From JTS-RE37 sp041743975 (GTDB taxonomy: Bacteria > Bacteroidota > Bacteroidia > Flavobacteriales > Flavobacteriaceae), in assembly GCA_041743975.1 (NCBI GenBank), contig JBGTLT010000206.1:1-9418 (forward strand): a stretch of 9,418 bases of DNA, read 5' to 3'. Positions 1 to 6,426 of the stretch are shown here, piece after piece. The translations under genes and the position numbers were made by a program. Each line of letters opens with the position of its first letter. Within the stretch, counting starts at the first letter, position 1. The notes beneath the pieces were generated by a model. The model was not told where the DNA came from. It did no database searches and was given only the letters and a program-made list of their open reading frames with translations.

Positions 1-117
1 ATATGTAACAAAATGGGTAGTGGTATTGAAAGAATCTTATTGGTTCACCACTCAATTGAAATAGGATTAACAATTTCCGTTTCAATTTTATAGGCAAAAG
101 GGAGAATACTGAAAAAA
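1..117 (-). repeat. Left arm of a ~115-nt imperfect inverted repeat
   Basis: The reverse complement of this segment aligns with 511-622 over its whole length, starting with TTTCAGTATTCTCCCTTTTG here against TTTCAATATACTCCCTTTTG there. About 60 of the first 75 bases match by eye, with one 3-nt gap later. The arm begins exactly where antiporter homology ends (about 110) and runs off the left window edge. The same reading frame is open in both copies for about 20 codons, but nearly all differences change the residue, so the repeat is unlikely to be coding. It looks like a dispersed or MITE-like repeat rather than a gene end. Confidence 0.7.
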
Positions 118-478
118 GAAACCCCACAAATACCGACTCGTTCCATGAATGTCCCAAAAAGTAAAATACAAGTCCGGCTATAAGTACCGTAAGCCCTACC
201 TGAATAAATCCGCCAATAAAAACGGTCTTTTTGATCGAGATTAACTGCTTGATCGATAATTCCATACCAATAACAAAGAGCAGCAGAATTACGCCAATTT
301 CAGACAGGATTTCTACTTGTTCTACTGCATTAATGAGGCTTAATCCATAAGGTCCGATAATTACCCCTGTTAGCAGAAAACCTATTATAGAAGGAAGTTT
401 GAGTTTTTGCAGTATAAAAACAATGGCGACCGAAAAGCCTAAAAGGATGAGTATGTCTTGTAGTAATGGTAAATGCAT
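1..478 (-). pseudogene. Truncated Kef/CPA2-type cation:proton antiporter, N-terminal part
   Basis: Read on the minus strand from an ATG at 478, the frame stays open to the window edge (159 codons). Residues 1-123 look like the first four or so membrane segments of a monovalent cation:proton antiporter of the KefB/KefC (CPA2) group. Visible family features are the hydrophobic start, the stretch LPSIIGFLLTGVIIGPYGL at about 28-46 and EIGVILLLFVIGMEL at about 60-74. These proteins sit in the inner membrane and exchange K+ or Na+ for H+. Where relatives continue with a conserved LSSTAI-type segment, this frame runs instead into VFSLLPIKLKRK at about position 110, which is repeat sequence. The gene therefore looks cut off after roughly a third of its transmembrane domain and is probably non-functional. 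The rest lies outside the window or is lost. There is no clear Shine-Dalgarno site upstream of the ATG. Confidence 0.8.
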
Positions 479-510
479 TAGGTTTTTTGTCTTTTGGTTT
501 TTTTATTCGT

Positions 511-622
511 TTTTCAATATACTCCCTTTTGCCCATACAGTTGAAACGGCAATTGTTATTCCTATTGCAGTAAAGTGATGAACCATTCATTCAATATCAA
601 TACACGTTATGTTATATATCAC
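511..622 (+). repeat. Right arm of the ~115-nt inverted repeat
   Basis: This is the partner of the arm at 1-117. It starts about 33 bases upstream of the antiporter ATG and is followed directly by the hairpin-rich non-coding block. Alignment can be followed through TTGAAACGGCAATTG, GATGAACCAT, TTCAATATCAATACACG and GTTATATAT. The two arms enclose almost exactly the antiporter fragment (about 118-510). Confidence 0.7.
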
Positions 623-637
623 AGTTCAAACATCCAG

Positions 638-689
638 GGTTTTGTATTTTTCCACTATGAGTCACAACGGTTTTGTATTATGGTTTTGT
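638..689 (+). repeat. Short direct repeats GGTTTTGTATT
   Basis: GGTTTTGTATT occurs at 638-648 and 669-679, and a shorter form, GGTTTTGT, at 682-689. No coding frame explains them. They lie between the right repeat arm and the hairpin cluster and may be part of the same repeat element. Confidence 0.4.
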
Positions 690-696
690 GCAATGT

Positions 697-946
697 AAAA
701 ATCGGAGATTTTTCCGCCGCAGCAATATTTTTATTGAATGTTTCACTAAATTAAAAGAATTCCCCGGGGCTTTTGCCCCGGGGTAACTCTCCTCTGTAGT
801 GGTCGGGACCCCCTTAGGGGTTTCGGGTGAGGAAATTCTTTATTTTGTTCGATGGGGCTATAAACCCCTCCCCGGAACCAGGTACTTCCTGACACCGCAG
901 GAACCGAGCAGGATAAGTCTATGAAAATGTAAGATCCCGGGGGATC
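697..946 (+). other. Dense hairpin cluster, possible structured RNA or transposon/REP-like DNA
   Basis: Seven perfect or near-perfect stem-loops can be read in 250 bases. They are AAAAATC/GATTTTT (697-713), CAATA/TATTG (723-736), a closing stem AAAGAATT/AATTCTTT (754-761 with 834-841), CCCCGGGGC-TTTT-GCCCCGGGG (762-783), CGGGACCCC/GGGGTTTCG with two G-U pairs (804-825), GGGG/CCCC (853-867), TTCCTG/CAGGAA (886-903) and GATCCC-GG-GGGATC (933-946). The closing stem contains the next two hairpins and so makes a three-way junction, with the 9-bp GC hairpin stacked directly on it. No known RNA family is recognised. The first GC hairpin lacks a following T-run, so a simple terminator is unlikely. 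It could be a structured RNA, a folded DNA end of a mobile element, or part of the neighbouring dispersed repeat. Confidence 0.45.
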
Positions 947-1004
947 GGTGTGGTTTCGTCACTTGTCTTTTATCCCTGTGATAAATCCGGTGCGATAGTT
1001 GCAA

Positions 1005-1025
1005 GGATTCGAAAACCTGACCGCC
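1005..1025 (+). repeat. 21-nt direct repeat, copy 1
   Basis: This copy reads GGATTCGAAAACCTGACCGC plus one more C. It matches 1085-1105 with two differences, exactly 80 bases apart. Because 80 is not a multiple of 3, the two copies fall in different reading frames, which argues against coding function here. Confidence 0.6.
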
Positions 1026-1084
1026 TTTGGAGGATCAGCGTGATGGGTTTCCATGCCAAAAACATTCCATGGTATACTTCGCAC

Positions 1085-1105
1085 GGATTCGGAAACCTGC
1101 CCGCC
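1085..1105 (+). repeat. 21-nt direct repeat, copy 2
   Basis: This copy begins GGATTCGGAAACCTGCCCGC and is the partner of 1005-1025. Both copies follow a similar short lead (TTGCAA and TTCGCAC). Nearby, 1132-1156 holds overlapping AT-rich palindromes (TATCATA/TATGATA and ATTATC/GATAAT). Confidence 0.6.
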
Positions 1106-1283
1106 CGGCCAAGACCGTTCCTTTAGATTTGTATCATAAATATTATCTATGATAATGATGTTGAAAAGAGGGGGTGCTGGGGGAGACTTATAACTTATAA
1201 AAATGTTAATATCTTTAAATGAAAAAGAACGGGGTGAACTCTCAGCCATTTCTAGGTTTGTGACCTAATATCAGGCCAGCCTG

Positions 1284-1439
1284 TTACAACCACGTCCCAT
1301 TTATGTAACTTTCCGATAGCTCACCACCTTCAATCCGTTCATGACCAATACAAAGGTGTACGTTCATTAAAAATTCACCTGGAATTAGAGGTAATCCCTT
1401 AATCTCATAGAGCGAGACAATCCATATCGATATATGGAA
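1284..1439 (-). pseudogene. Possible relic of a Wzt-like polysaccharide ABC transporter ATPase C-terminus
   Basis: A 51-codon open stretch on the minus strand lies between in-frame stops at 1440-1442 and 1284-1286. It reads FHISIWIVSLYEIKGLPL followed by IPGEFLMNVHLCIGHERIE. This resembles the beta-strand pattern near the end of the polysaccharide-recognising C-terminal domain of Wzt-type ABC transporters (pl-pG-y-lnl---g---D). There is no ATG at the right place, and upstream frames break repeatedly; the segment PISILDGRGVF precedes the first stop. If the reading is right, this is the last piece of a degraded O-antigen or capsule exporter ATPase, which would fit the polysaccharide cluster next door. 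The similarity is short and judged by eye, so chance resemblance is a real alternative. Confidence 0.35.
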
Positions 1440-1442
1440 TCA

Positions 1443-1907
1443 AAAAACGCCCCTTCCGTCGAGGATACTAATGGGATAATTATTGACTTGATAGTGACAA
1501 TCGATTTCATTTCGATCTAATTATACTACCTTTAAGATAAATTCAGTTGGAAGGCATTACACTCCAGCACCGTATCCTTTAGGATCAATCTGGACAAAAT
1601 GGGAAAACCAGACAAAGGAATCGAAGTTCAAAAGTTATACCAAACCGTGGATATATATTGCCCTGTTAGGCATTAGGCTATCAATTCCATTTAAATAAAC
1701 CTGAAGTTTTTCTTTATCTCAACATTCCAATATAATTGTTGTAATTGCCGCACATCCGTAGTTTAAAAGTCTGGAGCTTCTTACTAATGCCCGGATGCCA
1801 GCGTTCTATATGAAAATTTAATAGGAATTATTCATTTGAATCCCAAACCCCATTCATAATTACTTCGTATACTAGTATATGAAACTGATTTTGAAGTACA
1901 AAACCCT
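1443..1907. other. Non-coding or degraded stretch ahead of the polysaccharide genes
   Basis: No frame of useful length or recognisable motif was found on either strand in these 465 bases. Fragments of open frame on the minus strand may continue the suspected Wzt-like relic but are broken by many stops. The last part is the AT-rich leader of the first ATP-grasp gene. No convincing Bacteroidetes promoter (TTTG and TAnnTTTG at proper spacing) could be placed in it. Confidence 0.4.
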
Positions 1908-2951
1908 ATGGATCTGAAAGAAAATTTGGTTAGAATGAATGTTTTTCTGAAAGACAAAGACAAAAAAAATCCTTTTAAAATGTCGAAAGAGGTTATTTCG
2001 CTTTGGCTGAAAAAAGGGAGATTTCCGATGCATTATTTCGGAAGGTTTTTATACAGAAATGAATTCAGAGATCCCGGTCAATTCCTGGATATGAAGGAAT
2101 ATAATTCTTTGATCGACTCGAAAAAATACAATGTTGAAGAATATGTGCATCTACTGGGAAATAAGCTTTTATTCTCTCTAATTTGTGAAAAACACAAACT
2201 GCCCGCTGCTCCGGTGCTGGCCTACAATCTAAAATCAGATTTTTTTGTCGGGAATACAATACTTAGGGTACAATATGATGACGACCTTATTAATTCCCTG
2301 GAGAAAATATTTGAATCAGGAGGCACTGAGCAACTCTTCGTAAAATCCCTTTGCGGTTCCGGTGGCAAAAATGTAATGGTATTAAGACGGAACGCCATTA
2401 AAGGTCAAATACAGAGATTGAAAAATATCCTGGTGCAAGACTCATTTGTCTACCAGGTACCCATTGAGCAACATGAGAAAATAAACAGGATATATGGCAA
2501 TAGCGTCAACACTATGCGCATAGATACCTTTATAGATATGCTGGGAGGCACGCATATTTTGGGGATAGCTATGCGGTTCGGATCGAATGGAGGTGAGGTG
2601 GACAATGTTTCCTCCGGTGGATTTTTTGTACCCGTTAACCCAAAGAATGGAACCCTGGGTAAAAAAGGGACCCAGGCAATGATACACGGTGGAAAAGTAT
2701 ATTATAAGCATCCGGACACCGGATTTGTATTTGACGGTTTTAAAATACCCTTTTTTAAGGAATCCTGTGACTTGTGCCTGAAATTTTCAAGACATATTCC
2801 CAATCCCCTAGCCGGATGGGATGTTGCGATAACCCCAGCGGGCCCTGTAATGATTGAAGGAAACCACAGACCCTATTTGTTCATGGGGGAAATTGGATAC
2901 GGGGGCTATAAAAAGCATCCCTTGTACCGCCAGTTGATGTCAGATTTATAG
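1908..2951 (+). CDS. Sugar-transfer-associated ATP-grasp protein
   Basis: This 347-residue protein fits the sugar-transfer-associated ATP-grasp family (Pfam ATPgrasp_ST type), which is found in surface-polysaccharide loci and is thought to join a carboxylate to an amine using ATP. Family marks visible in order are K146 with a glycine-rich loop (KSLCGSGGKNV, 146-156), SVNTMRI (199-205), VDNVSSGG (231-238), HPDTG (268-272), GWDVAIT (303-309) and the metal-binding IEGN (316-319). Length is normal for the family, and there is no signal peptide or membrane helix, so it should be cytoplasmic. The start ATG follows an A-rich leader without a clear Shine-Dalgarno site, as is usual in Bacteroidetes. 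It ends 7 bases before the next gene's ATG, indicating co-transcription. The family call is firm; the substrate is unknown. Confidence 0.88.
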   Translation: MDLKENLVRMNVFLKDKDKKNPFKMSKEVISLWLKKGRFPMHYFGRFLYRNEFRDPGQFLDMKEYNSLIDSKKYNVEEYVHLLGNKLLFSLICEKHKLPAAPVLAYNLKSDFFVGNTILRVQYDDDLINSLEKIFESGGTEQLFVKSLCGSGGKNVMVLRRNAIKGQIQRLKNILVQDSFVYQVPIEQHEKINRIYGNSVNTMRIDTFIDMLGGTHILGIAMRFGSNGGEVDNVSSGGFFVPVNPKNGTLGKKGTQAMIHGGKVYYKHPDTGFVFDGFKIPFFKESCDLCLKFSRHIPNPLAGWDVAITPAGPVMIEGNHRPYLFMGEIGYGGYKKHPLYRQLMSDL

Positions 2952-2958
2952 CAAATTG

Positions 2959-4287
2959 ATGATTGGGATATACGAGATACTCAGGAGATGGATTTATTGG
3001 ATGGTCGATTTCCTGAAAGGGGGAAAGATCAGAGGGCATTATAATGATATAAAATTCATTATGGAAAAATATCATTCCCCTGAATCCACTGATAAAAGAA
3101 GATCATACCTGGATAAACTTTTGGAACATGCAGTAGCCACTTCAGAATTCTATAAGGATTATAAAAATTTCAAATCCCTGGAAGATTTTCCGGTAATAAA
3201 CAAATCTATTATTCGCGATAGGTTTAATGATATCCAATCCGGGGCGTTCAAAAACAAATCGAATTACAGCATGTCTACCAGCGGCTCTTCGGGAACGCCA
3301 TTCACCACCCTTCAGAATAAAGGGAAACGATCAAGAAACACTGCTGATACTATCTATTTCAAACAAAAGGCAGGTTTTGAAATTGGATACCGGCTCTACT
3401 ATATCAGAAAGTGGTTCAGAATGCATCAAAAAAGCAGGTTGACTACCTGGGCACGAAATATCAGGATGGTCAATGTCACTGAATTTACAGACAGTTATTT
3501 ACAACACTTTATCGATACGCTCAGGGAAGACAAGTCCACAAAAGTTTTGTTATCCTATTCTTCTGCACTGCGGGATATTTGCAACTATTTGCGGCGATCC
3601 GGTTGCGAACCGATCCAAACAAAAATATCATGTATTATCGCGATGTCTGAAGGGCTTGGCGATAATACCAGGAAAGACCTGGAATATTTTTTCAATACAA
3701 GTGTCCTTTTGAGATATTCCAACCTTGAAAATGGTATACTTGCACTTCAACTCCCAAATGCTGGTACTTGCCTGCACATAAACTGGGCAAGTTACCATAT
3801 TGAGATCCTTCATCCAGAAAAAGACATTCCGGCAGCCGTTGATGAAATGGGCCGTGTAGTTGTGACCGATCTTTTCAACTATTGCATGCCATTTATTCGC
3901 TATGATACCGGGGACCTTGCTATCATGAGCAAGGATAATGACCATTTCAATAAGGCCCCCTGCCTTCTTGAAGTACATGGGAGACAAATGGATGCCATCT
4001 TCGATACCTTAGGAAAAATTCAATCGACATTCATTATTTTTCACCTGGAATCATATCCCCAGATCAAGCAATTTCAGTTTATTCAGGAACACAAAAGAAA
4101 CTACACCCTCAAACTGAATGTGGAGGAAACCTTTGATGCAGAGCAGGAAGTTATAGATATATTCAAGAATTATTTAGGCGGGGATGCCATCATAAAAATA
4201 GTGTATGTCGATGAAATCCCGCAATTATCCTCCGGGAAAAGAAGGCTCACCATCAATAATTATAGCAAGGAAACCGGCATAATGTAA
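2959..4287 (+). CDS. CapK/PaaK-like AMP-forming acyl ligase (phenylacetate-CoA ligase family)
   Basis: The 442-residue protein belongs to the adenylate-forming enzymes, in the branch of phenylacetate-CoA ligase and the capsule protein CapK. Expected signatures are present: the P-loop STSGSSGTP (106-114), RYDTGD (314-319), the hinge GR (341-342) followed by D345, and the C-terminal SGKRR with K427, the usual catalytic lysine position. Such enzymes activate a carboxylic acid as an acyl-adenylate; those in capsule loci have no settled substrate. I start at ATG 2959 rather than the TTG immediately before it at 2956. The gap to the upstream ATP-grasp gene is only 7 bases, so the two are probably translated from one message. 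Downstream, the IS4-family element begins 50 bases after the stop. The likely role is making an activated acyl group for polysaccharide decoration; that role is inference. Confidence 0.87.
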   Translation: MIGIYEILRRWIYWMVDFLKGGKIRGHYNDIKFIMEKYHSPESTDKRRSYLDKLLEHAVATSEFYKDYKNFKSLEDFPVINKSIIRDRFNDIQSGAFKNKSNYSMSTSGSSGTPFTTLQNKGKRSRNTADTIYFKQKAGFEIGYRLYYIRKWFRMHQKSRLTTWARNIRMVNVTEFTDSYLQHFIDTLREDKSTKVLLSYSSALRDICNYLRRSGCEPIQTKISCIIAMSEGLGDNTRKDLEYFFNTSVLLRYSNLENGILALQLPNAGTCLHINWASYHIEILHPEKDIPAAVDEMGRVVVTDLFNYCMPFIRYDTGDLAIMSKDNDHFNKAPCLLEVHGRQMDAIFDTLGKIQSTFIIFHLESYPQIKQFQFIQEHKRNYTLKLNVEETFDAEQEVIDIFKNYLGGDAIIKIVYVDEIPQLSSGKRRLTINNYSKETGIM

Positions 4288-4312
4288 GACACGTTACCAT
4301 TATTGGGATAGC

Positions 4313-4341
4313 ACTATTTTATTTCATCATTGTAAAATAGT
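4313..4341 (+). terminator. AT-rich hairpin across the left IS boundary
   Basis: ACTATTTTA (4313-4321) pairs perfectly with TAAAATAGT (4333-4341) around an 11-nt loop, 25 bases after the ligase stop. The 3' arm is built from the target duplication plus the first four bases of the IS, so the full stem exists only because of the insertion. There is no T-run after it, and whether it stops transcription is doubtful. Confidence 0.3.
4329..4337 (+). repeat. Target site duplication, left copy (ATTGTAAAA)
   Basis: ATTGTAAAA directly abuts the left end of the IS and matches ATTGTATAA abutting the right end at eight of nine positions. Nine bases is within the range known for IS4-family elements. The single mismatch suggests the insertion is not very recent. 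Confidence 0.65.
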
Positions 4342-4352
4342 ACTGTTGCGTT
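4338..4352 (+). repeat. IS left terminal inverted repeat
   Basis: TAGTACTGTTGCGTT here matches the reverse complement of 5626-5640 (TAGTGCTGTTGCGTT) at 14 of 15 positions. This is the transposase-3' side of the element. Confidence 0.8.
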
Positions 4353-4423
4353 CATAATTGATTGTCTCTAAACAAGTTAAGTTGTTCTTTGTTATTTTGA
4401 TTGATAGCTTTTTCTGTAAACAG

Positions 4424-5494
4424 TTAATTTACAGGTGTTTTGGCAAAGGTCGATATTCCCAGAATTTGCGTCATTTCATAGACTGAGTACGGACTTCGGA
4501 TTTGTTGTTTTGAGTAAGCTACGATCAGGTAGGTACATATTGCTATCCATAAATGGGTTTTAACTGCATTTTCAGAGTGGCCCCGGAGAGTCTTTACCTG
4601 AAGGTTCTGTTTTATCCATTTGAAAAAGACCTCTATCTGCCAGCGGCTTTTGTAAACAGCTGTCACCTCCAGTGTTTCCATGTCAAAGTTGTTGGTCAGA
4701 AATACAAGGGCAATGTTCTTCTCGCTGTCATAATATTTGATGCGCCTTATTTTTTCAGGGTACTGTTTTCGGCTCTTGGCCACGGTCAGCCTTATCGATT
4801 GATCGCACCGCAACCCGGTGTGTTTGTCCACTTTCCTTGATTCAACGGCCCTGAATTTCAGGTTGCTCTTGGCGCGCACGACAAAGAACGCATTGCTTTG
4901 ATCCAACCTGAACAGACGCCCAAAATCAATATAGGCTTTGTCCATCACATATATGGCTCCCGAGACAACCTCTATCTCATCCATCGCATTAACATCGTGA
5001 TATTTCCCGTCGGTTATATGTATGAACGTTGGTATGCTGCCCCTAAGGCTCAACAGTATGTGCATCTTTACAGCGCCCCGCGAATACTTGCCGTGCGCCC
5101 AGTCCATCAGAATCAAACTGACCGATATGGTGGTCGAGTCCAGCATAAAGACATCTTTGTCGATGCCCGATAGAAGTGGGTGGTTTTCCGTATACAACGG
5201 CTTGACAAGGTTTATGAGATAGTGGACAAAATCTGCGTAAATACGCCAGTCCCTGTTCTCATTTGCTCTTGCAAGGGTGGAGTGTTCCACGCTCTGCTTT
5301 ATCCCCAAGTGGTACAATTGGCTCTTGTGCGCACTTAAGCAAAGGCAGATGTCACGGATCCCGTTTCTACCAGTCAGCTGGCCGAAAAACAATTGTACGA
5401 ACTGGTTCCAACAATTCAACCCGCGTGTCCGGTAATCACCATTGTAACGGTCAACACACTTTCCAAACTCATAACGGTTAACCAGAGAAAGCAC
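4424..5494 (-). CDS. IS4-family transposase (DDE), N-terminal frameshift
   Basis: The 356-residue frame encodes a DDE transposase that cuts and rejoins the element's ends. The catalytic acids are visible: D119 in LDST, D185 in MDKAY, and E288 in the IS4 signature Y281-2-R284-3-E288-6-K295 (YKSRWQIEVFFKWIK). The N-terminal domain, with CWNQFVQLFFGQLTGRN at about 28-44, is typical of Bacteroidetes IS4 transposases, and the C-terminus (LGISTFAKTPVN) looks complete. The frame given starts at GTG 5494. Relatives start about ten codons earlier. That start is visible as ATG at 5521-5523 followed by MNTGKYV, but it is out of frame because one T is missing from the run at 5501-5504 (AAAA on the plus strand). 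The protein may still be made from GTG, or the gene may be freshly inactivated. A sequencing error is also possible. Confidence 0.85.
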   Translation of the reverse strand: MLSLVNRYEFGKCVDRYNGDYRTRGLNCWNQFVQLFFGQLTGRNGIRDICLCLSAHKSQLYHLGIKQSVEHSTLARANENRDWRIYADFVHYLINLVKPLYTENHPLLSGIDKDVFMLDSTTISVSLILMDWAHGKYSRGAVKMHILLSLRGSIPTFIHITDGKYHDVNAMDEIEVVSGAIYVMDKAYIDFGRLFRLDQSNAFFVVRAKSNLKFRAVESRKVDKHTGLRCDQSIRLTVAKSRKQYPEKIRRIKYYDSEKNIALVFLTNNFDMETLEVTAVYKSRWQIEVFFKWIKQNLQVKTLRGHSENAVKTHLWIAICTYLIVAYSKQQIRSPYSVYEMTQILGISTFAKTPVN

Positions 5495-5625
5495 CTGGGC
5501 AAAACATATTTACCTGTATTCATAACTCGGTTTAGCCAAAGTTATGTGCCAATTCAAATCAAAAAATCAAAGAACGTTCCGTATGTACTGTATTTATTAT
5601 ACTTTTAAAGGATTGAACATTTCTT

Positions 5626-5640
5626 AACGCAACAGCACTA
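5626..5640 (-). repeat. IS right terminal inverted repeat
   Basis: AACGCAACAGCACTA is the partner of the left terminus at 4338-4352, with one mismatch. This is the promoter side of the transposase gene, about 100 bases ahead of its ancestral ATG. Confidence 0.8.
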
Positions 5641-5649
5641 ATTGTATAA
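5641..5649 (+). repeat. Target site duplication, right copy (ATTGTATAA)
   Basis: This is the counterpart of 4329-4337, abutting the right IS end. It lies 20 bases ahead of the sugar transferase ATG, so the insertion landed right in that gene's leader. Confidence 0.65.
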
Positions 5650-5669
5650 TAAAATAAACGAAACAGGAA

Positions 5670-6278
5670 ATGTACAGATCTATTTTCAAGCCCATATTGG
5701 ATTTTTGTATTGCCCTGACGGCATTATTGATTCTTATACCACTGTTTATAAGCATCTATATTCTTTTAGGATTGGCAAATTGGGGCCAACCTCTGTTTTA
5801 TCAACCCAGGCCAGGTAAAAACAACCATATCTTTTCCATTATAAAATTTAATACGATGCTGGATACAAGAGATGGCAATGGAAAACTTTTACCCGATTAT
5901 ATGCGAATCACAAAACTGGGTAATTTCCTTAGACGAACATCCCTGGATGAAATACCGCAGCTCATAAATGTGGTAAAAGGCGATATGAGTTTAGTAGGAC
6001 CCAGGCCATTGCGTGTTCGATATCTCCCGTACTATACTGAAAGGGAAAGAGTAAGGCATACTGTGAAACCGGGAATTACCGGCCTGGCGCTGGTCTCCGG
6101 AAGAAATAGCATCAGCTGGGACAACAAATTGGAAAAAGATGTACAATATGTAGAGAACCTTTCTTTTTTACTCGACATGAAAATCTTAATGATGACGATT
6201 CAAAAAATCTTTATAACAGACGAAATAGACCTGGATAAGGAGGCGGACTCGCTGGATATTTTAAGATCCTGCGAGTAA
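5670..6278 (+). CDS. Small polyprenyl-phosphate sugar phosphotransferase (PglC/WcaJ-type)
   Basis: The 202-residue protein belongs to the bacterial sugar transferase family (monotopic phosphoglycosyl transferases). It moves a sugar-1-phosphate from a UDP-sugar to the undecaprenyl phosphate carrier at the inner face of the cytoplasmic membrane, the first step of repeat-unit assembly. The sequence shows one N-terminal hydrophobic, re-entrant-type segment at about 10-35, then FYQPRPGKNNHIFSIIKF (43-60), the catalytic Asp-Glu pair D93-E94 in TSLDEIPQLINVVKGDMS, VGPRPL (109-114) and KPGITGLA (133-140). The length fits the short PglC-like form without the extra membrane helices of WbaP/WcaJ. AGGAA lies immediately ahead of the ATG, a weak and very close ribosome site. 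The IS ends 29 bases upstream, so the original operon leader is disturbed. The sugar donor cannot be told from sequence. Confidence 0.92.
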   Translation: MYRSIFKPILDFCIALTALLILIPLFISIYILLGLANWGQPLFYQPRPGKNNHIFSIIKFNTMLDTRDGNGKLLPDYMRITKLGNFLRRTSLDEIPQLINVVKGDMSLVGPRPLRVRYLPYYTERERVRHTVKPGITGLALVSGRNSISWDNKLEKDVQYVENLSFLLDMKILMMTIQKIFITDEIDLDKEADSLDILRSCE

Positions 6279-6426
6279 AAAACGAGTTTCTTATTACTTT
6301 CGTCCATTTAATAGGTGCCGGATAAAAAAAATTTCCGATACAGCCAAACCTTTAGTTCAAATGATCGTAAATATCAACAGTTATCCTTTGGATGTGCAAA
6401 TCATAAATACCTAGCCTTCGAGATGT

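Larger units (their letters stand above)
4338..5640 (-). mobile_element. IS4-family insertion sequence, 1303 bp
   Basis: The element is bounded by 15-bp terminal inverted repeats and a 9-bp near-perfect target duplication. It carries one transposase gene on the minus strand that fills most of its length. It sits between the CapK-like ligase and the sugar transferase of the polysaccharide cluster, in the opposite orientation to them. Taking it out leaves about 70 bases between those two genes, so it very likely entered an operon. It may reduce expression of the two downstream genes unless a promoter reads outward. The nearest ISfinder subgroup is uncertain from the sequence alone. Confidence 0.85.

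Noticed and set aside
519..580. Repeat arm as the 3' end of a coding gene (ILPFAHTVETAIVIPIAVK then stop)
   Set aside because: Both arms are open in this frame, but almost all differences between them change the amino acid, so there is no sign of selection on a protein.
330..590. 86-codon minus-strand open frame
   Set aside because: It runs out of frame through the antiporter start region and one repeat arm; the antiporter frame explains this DNA much better.
762..783. Strong GC hairpin as an intrinsic terminator
   Set aside because: The stem is perfect, but no T-run follows on either strand and no gene ends nearby.
959..1249. 96-codon minus-strand open frame
   Set aside because: It shows no family motif, covers two direct repeats in different frames and AT-rich palindromes, and lies in clearly non-coding surroundings.
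2956..2958. TTG as start of the CapK-like gene
   Set aside because: An ATG follows immediately in the same frame, and TTG would add a single residue with no supporting ribosome site.
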